Shown one piece after another: positions 6,546 to 8,707 of a stretch of 8,707 nt of DNA. The position numbers and the translations under genes were made by a program. The stretch comes from Paraktedonobacter sp035294465. Its GTDB lineage: Bacteria; Chloroflexota; Ktedonobacteria; Ktedonobacterales; Ktedonobacteraceae. Every line of letters starts with the position of its first letter. Position 1 is the first letter of the stretch. Under the pieces are notes generated by a model. That model saw only the letters and a program-made list of their open reading frames with translations, was not told the DNA's origin and ran no database searches. The stretch lies in contig DATGKW010000069.1 in NCBI GenBank assembly GCA_035294465.1, forward strand, positions 1 to 8,707, given 5' to 3'.

Positions 6546-6626
6546 ATGCGTTTCTCTCGCGGCCTTGTCATGATTTGCCTGAGAAGGAAGCAAATGGCCT
6601 ATCCCGGCAGATTAGTAAATTTTTAA
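6546..6626 (+). CDS. Possible 26-residue leader ORF upstream of the LCP gene
   Basis: An ATG at 6546 directly abuts AGGAG and opens a 26-codon frame ending at a TAA (6624-6626). It contains in-frame ATGs at 6570 and 6594. The last of these has the best ribosome site, AAGGA with 5 nt spacing, and would make only a 10-residue peptide, MAYPGRLVNF. The frame overlaps the first leader hairpin. No codon run suggests attenuation. It may be a regulatory upstream ORF or chance. Confidence 0.2.
   Translation: MRFSRGLVMICLRRKQMAYPGRLVNF
6573..6595 (+). promoter_or_regulatory. Leader hairpin 1 with GAAGGAA in the loop
   Basis: ATTTGC (6573-6578) pairs with GCAAAT (6590-6595) around an 11-nt loop CTGAGAAGGAA. 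A further GGCC (6561-6564) / GGCC (6596-6599) pairing could extend the stem past an 8-nt bulge. No U-run follows, so it is not a terminator. The GGA in the loop resembles sites bound by CsrA-type proteins. Confidence 0.35.
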
Positions 6627-6719
6627 AGCAGCCTGACGTTATACATGAGTAGGTAATTACAGTATTCTCTCGATATTCCTTTTTTGTTGAAGGGATGGTT
6701 ATTGGACGGGTGGTGGAGA

Positions 6720-6741
6720 GATACCGAAGGAAGATGGTATC
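6720..6741 (+). promoter_or_regulatory. Leader hairpin 2 with GAAGGAAG in the loop
   Basis: GATACC (6720-6725) pairs with GGTATC (6736-6741) around the 10-nt loop GAAGGAAGAT. It lies 35 bp before the LCP start codon. The loop repeats the GAAGGAAG octamer of leader hairpin 1. No U-run follows. Confidence 0.35.
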
Positions 6742-6776
6742 GACGGATTAGAATATCAGGAAGCAGGTAGATACCC

Positions 6777-8639
6777 TTGACAAGTCAATTTAAGAACCCT
6801 CTTCCGAGGAAAAACTCGCCAAAACCGCAAAATACGAACTGGTTGGTGGGAGATGCGCCAAATGTCGCTTCAGCCGAGCGGGTACAATCTGCCCAACGCG
6901 AGACGCCTCCTCCCATCGAGATAGCGGGTCTGCAAACGATCAAACAGCCTTCCGTTTCTGTAGGCCCCAATAGCTTGAGCGGCTCGAACGCGCCACCACA
7001 ACCCTATGTCAATGGATCGCAAGGTCGTTACGGTGGTCCTGGGCCTGGCAGTAGCGCTCTGGGTCAGCTCCCATCGGCGGTCCCACATTACGGACCGCAG
7101 GCTACGCCACAGGGGCCAGTTGGTCCACAAATGTTCGCTCCTCCACAGCCGGCGCGGCCCTCCGGCGCACTGATGGGACCCGGCGTGGCTGCTGGTCCAG
7201 TGTCCGTTGCCCCCGGTCTTTTCAACCAGGCAAATTCCGGCGCGCCCCTCTCGATGCCGGGCATGGTAACAGCTTCCCCACTTCCTGGTACGTTGAATCC
7301 CAATATGGGACCCAGCTCTTTTGGCACTATGCCTCCGGGCATTGAGCGTAGGAGAAGTGGGAGTCCCCCACCTCCTAATAAGGGAAAGAAGAGAAAGAAA
7401 AGAAGGGTTCCTATCTGGGCACGCGTCGTGATTGGCTTTTTGACTCTGTTGATTATCCTGGCTGTAGCTGGCTATGGCTACTATCAGGCCAACTTCGCCA
7501 GCGCAGTCAACAGCATCGTTGGCCAGCAGGTGCAGCATGCCAGCGGCGACGGAAACCCCAATGCCGGCCTTACGAATGGCATTCTGACAGGACCGCGCGT
7601 GAACATTTTGCTGCTGGGCAGCGACACCGATCAGAAGTTCCAGGGCCAGTATCTGGCTCAGTCTGATATCATTGTGACAATCAACCCATCGAACAACACG
7701 GTCGGTATGCTTTCGATCCCCCGCGATTTCTATATCAATGTGCCTGGGTACGGGTTGCACAAATTGGACGAAGCATACAGTCTTGGTGGAGTCGCACTCA
7801 GCGAAGAGACGATCACACAGGATTTCGGCATTCCTATTAATTATTACGCCTGGGTCGGCCTGGACGGCTTTATTAAGGTGATTGATGATGTCGGTGGAGT
7901 TGATGTCAATGTTCTGCACCCCATCGTCGATGACCAGTATCCCGACGATGTTGGCAACATGGCTAATGATCCATACGCGTTCAAACGCCTCTACATTCCA
8001 CCTGGTCCTCAGCACCTCGACGGAGAGACCGCTCTGGAATATGTGCGTTCTCGTCACGCGGACCTTGTTGGCGATTTTGGGCGTTCGGCCCGCCAGCAGC
8101 AGGTGTTGACCGCGCTCAAAACCAAGCTGGATAACCCCGATGTGTTTAGCAAGCTTTCGCAGATCGCGAACGATCTCAAAGGCTACTTGAAGACGGATAT
8201 GCAGTTACCTGACGTGCTCAAACTGATGAATTTCGGGCGTAGTCTCAATCTGAATAGTATCCAGAAGCTTGTCCTGGGACCGCCTTACTCAACTACTGGA
8301 ACCGCTCCGGCAGGCACACCCGACGCTGGCGCTTCTGTAGTGATTCCAGATTGCGAGAAGATCATTCCGGCCATCGCCCAGATGTTGCAGCTTGGCAATA
8401 ACGCGGCCTGCAACATCGAGGGAGATAGCGGCAGTCCGTCAGCTACAGCTCTGCCAGCAGCTTATAGGACCGGGCAGCCCTCGCCCACAGCCAGCGCGAT
8501 TAATAACGCCGAGGGTTTCTCATACCTCGTCAGCAACACTACAGCCAGCCTGAGCAGCAATCCCGGCGACCTCTTCGGCATTCAGAGTCTGCTGGATCTT
8601 CTGCTGATGGGAGTCTTTGAATCGCCCGATGTGTTTTAG
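6777..8639 (+). CDS. LCP (LytR-CpsA-Psr) family cell-wall polymer ligase
   Basis: This 620-residue membrane-anchored protein belongs to the family that transfers lipid-linked glycopolymers onto peptidoglycan or related wall acceptors outside the membrane. The first 200 residues are a Pro/Gly/Ser/Gln-rich, probably disordered cytoplasmic head. A basic patch KGKKRKKRR (202-210) and one transmembrane helix (about 213-235) follow. The LCP domain (about 273-452) has NILLLGSDTD (276-285), SDIIVT (296-301), the signature MLSIPRDFYINVPG (311-324), HKLDEAYSLGG (328-338), DDVGGVDVNV (370-379), and TALEYVRSRHADLVGDFGRS (418-437) followed by ARQQQVL. The pyrophosphate-binding Arg and Asp residues (Arg316, Asp317, Arg424, Arg426, Arg436, Arg439) are present. 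A 120-residue tail carries two Cys (526, 545). A TAG at 6768-6770 bounds the frame. The TTG at 6777 has AGG 9 nt upstream and no ATG follows before residue 119, so TTG is chosen, leaving a little doubt about the exact start. Confidence 0.92.
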   Translation: MTSQFKNPLPRKNSPKPQNTNWLVGDAPNVASAERVQSAQRETPPPIEIAGLQTIKQPSVSVGPNSLSGSNAPPQPYVNGSQGRYGGPGPGSSALGQLPSAVPHYGPQATPQGPVGPQMFAPPQPARPSGALMGPGVAAGPVSVAPGLFNQANSGAPLSMPGMVTASPLPGTLNPNMGPSSFGTMPPGIERRRSGSPPPPNKGKKRKKRRVPIWARVVIGFLTLLIILAVAGYGYYQANFASAVNSIVGQQVQHASGDGNPNAGLTNGILTGPRVNILLLGSDTDQKFQGQYLAQSDIIVTINPSNNTVGMLSIPRDFYINVPGYGLHKLDEAYSLGGVALSEETITQDFGIPINYYAWVGLDGFIKVIDDVGGVDVNVLHPIVDDQYPDDVGNMANDPYAFKRLYIPPGPQHLDGETALEYVRSRHADLVGDFGRSARQQQVLTALKTKLDNPDVFSKLSQIANDLKGYLKTDMQLPDVLKLMNFGRSLNLNSIQKLVLGPPYSTTGTAPAGTPDAGASVVIPDCEKIIPAIAQMLQLGNNAACNIEGDSGSPSATALPAAYRTGQPSPTASAINNAEGFSYLVSNTTASLSSNPGDLFGIQSLLDLLLMGVFESPDVF

Positions 8640-8664
8640 AGCAGTGTTCGGAAGGATAAAAGCC

Positions 8665-8707
8665 ATGCACAAATTACCTGAAATAGCCATAGAGGGCCGC
8701 TTCAGCG
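8665..8707 (+). CDS. Start of a further gene, cut by window edge
   Basis: An ATG at 8665, with AGGA 8 nt upstream, opens a frame that runs to the end of the window. The 14 visible residues read MHKLPEIAIEGRFS, too few to name a family. It begins 25 bp after the LCP stop on the same strand with no terminator between, so it is probably the next gene in the LCP operon. Confidence 0.5.
   Translation, partial: MHKLPEIAIEGRFS

Larger units (their letters stand above)
6528..6653 (+). repeat. Direct repeat pair GTTATACANNAGTAGG, 110 bp apart
   Basis: Copies at 6528-6543 and 6638-6653 agree at 14 of 16 positions; the two differing bases are adjacent (CA versus TG). Both are followed by CTCTCG, after 10 and 13 nt respectively. 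Both lie in the presumed leader of the LCP gene, downstream of the extended -10 promoter. They may be regulator sites, paired RNA elements or traces of a duplication; flanking similarity is too low to call a larger repeat. Confidence 0.45.
5958..6776. other. 819-bp intergenic region without a convincing intact gene
   Basis: This spacer separates the divergent GT4 (minus) and LCP (plus) genes. The first 100 bp are AT-rich and hold no clear promoter for the GT4 gene. From left to right it then carries GTTAT-type direct repeats (6067-6123), a short inverted repeat ACGTTGC/GCAACGT (6175-6206), a protein-like reading frame without a start (6218-6370), an extended -10 promoter with a palindrome (6442-6459), the repeat pair at 6528 and 6638, and two hairpins close to the LCP start. 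A 98-codon frame at 6162-6458 has no ribosome site and was not accepted as a gene. The length and density of signals suggest heavy control of the LCP gene or an unrecognised RNA. Confidence 0.6.

Noticed and set aside
6870..8057. A 395-codon minus-strand frame across the LCP gene
   Set aside because: It is antisense to the LCP domain, whose motifs are unmistakable, and its translation resembles no protein family.

Overview
The window looks like chromosomal DNA of a moderately GC-rich, probably Gram-positive-like (monoderm) bacterium. The style of several proteins suggests Chloroflexota of the Ktedonobacterales type. These are a GT39 membrane glycosyltransferase with a C-terminal extracytoplasmic domain, an RsmD with an APPQY motif, an LCP protein with a long proline-rich cytoplasmic head, and a low-complexity protein with an acidic tract. 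This placement is an inference from protein style, not from a search. There is no rRNA, tRNA, CRISPR array, transposase or phage gene.

Left third (1-2711, all minus strand, transcribed right to left): a gene set runs from an unrecognised 416-aa modular protein (2711-1461), through rsmD (16S rRNA m2G966 methyltransferase, 1457-828) and a small VOC/glyoxalase-fold protein (853-479), to a MerR/excisionase-like helix-turn-helix protein that runs off the left edge (361-1). The first three are tightly packed, with a 3-bp gap and then a 26-bp overlap, so they are very likely one operon. The HTH gene follows after 117 bp that contain a nested dyad.

Middle (2712-5957): a 287-bp divergent spacer leads to a plus-strand GT39-family integral membrane glycosyltransferase (2999-4600). 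It is followed 37 bp later by an unannotated 41-codon single-pass membrane protein with an excellent Shine-Dalgarno sequence (4638-4763). Convergent with these is a GT4 cytoplasmic glycosyltransferase of the MgtA/PimB/SqdX style (5957-4803, minus).

Right third (5958-8707): an 819-bp spacer without a convincing intact gene is the richest non-coding region. It holds a cluster of GTTAT-type direct repeats, a short protein-like reading frame without a start codon, an extended -10 promoter overlapped by a perfect 10-bp palindrome, a GTTATACANNAGTAGG repeat pair 110 bp apart, and two hairpins whose loops both present GAAGGAA. It ends at a TTG-initiated LCP (LytR-CpsA-Psr) protein (6777-8639), and 25 bp further on a new gene begins and runs off the right edge.

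The two glycosyltransferases and the LCP protein suggest a cell-envelope neighbourhood. The GT4 enzyme would build a lipid-linked glycan on the cytoplasmic face, the GT39 enzyme would transfer sugar outside the membrane from a polyprenyl-phosphate sugar, and the LCP protein would attach a polymer to the wall. That joint pathway is inference. The most notable unexplained material is the structured leader of the LCP gene.
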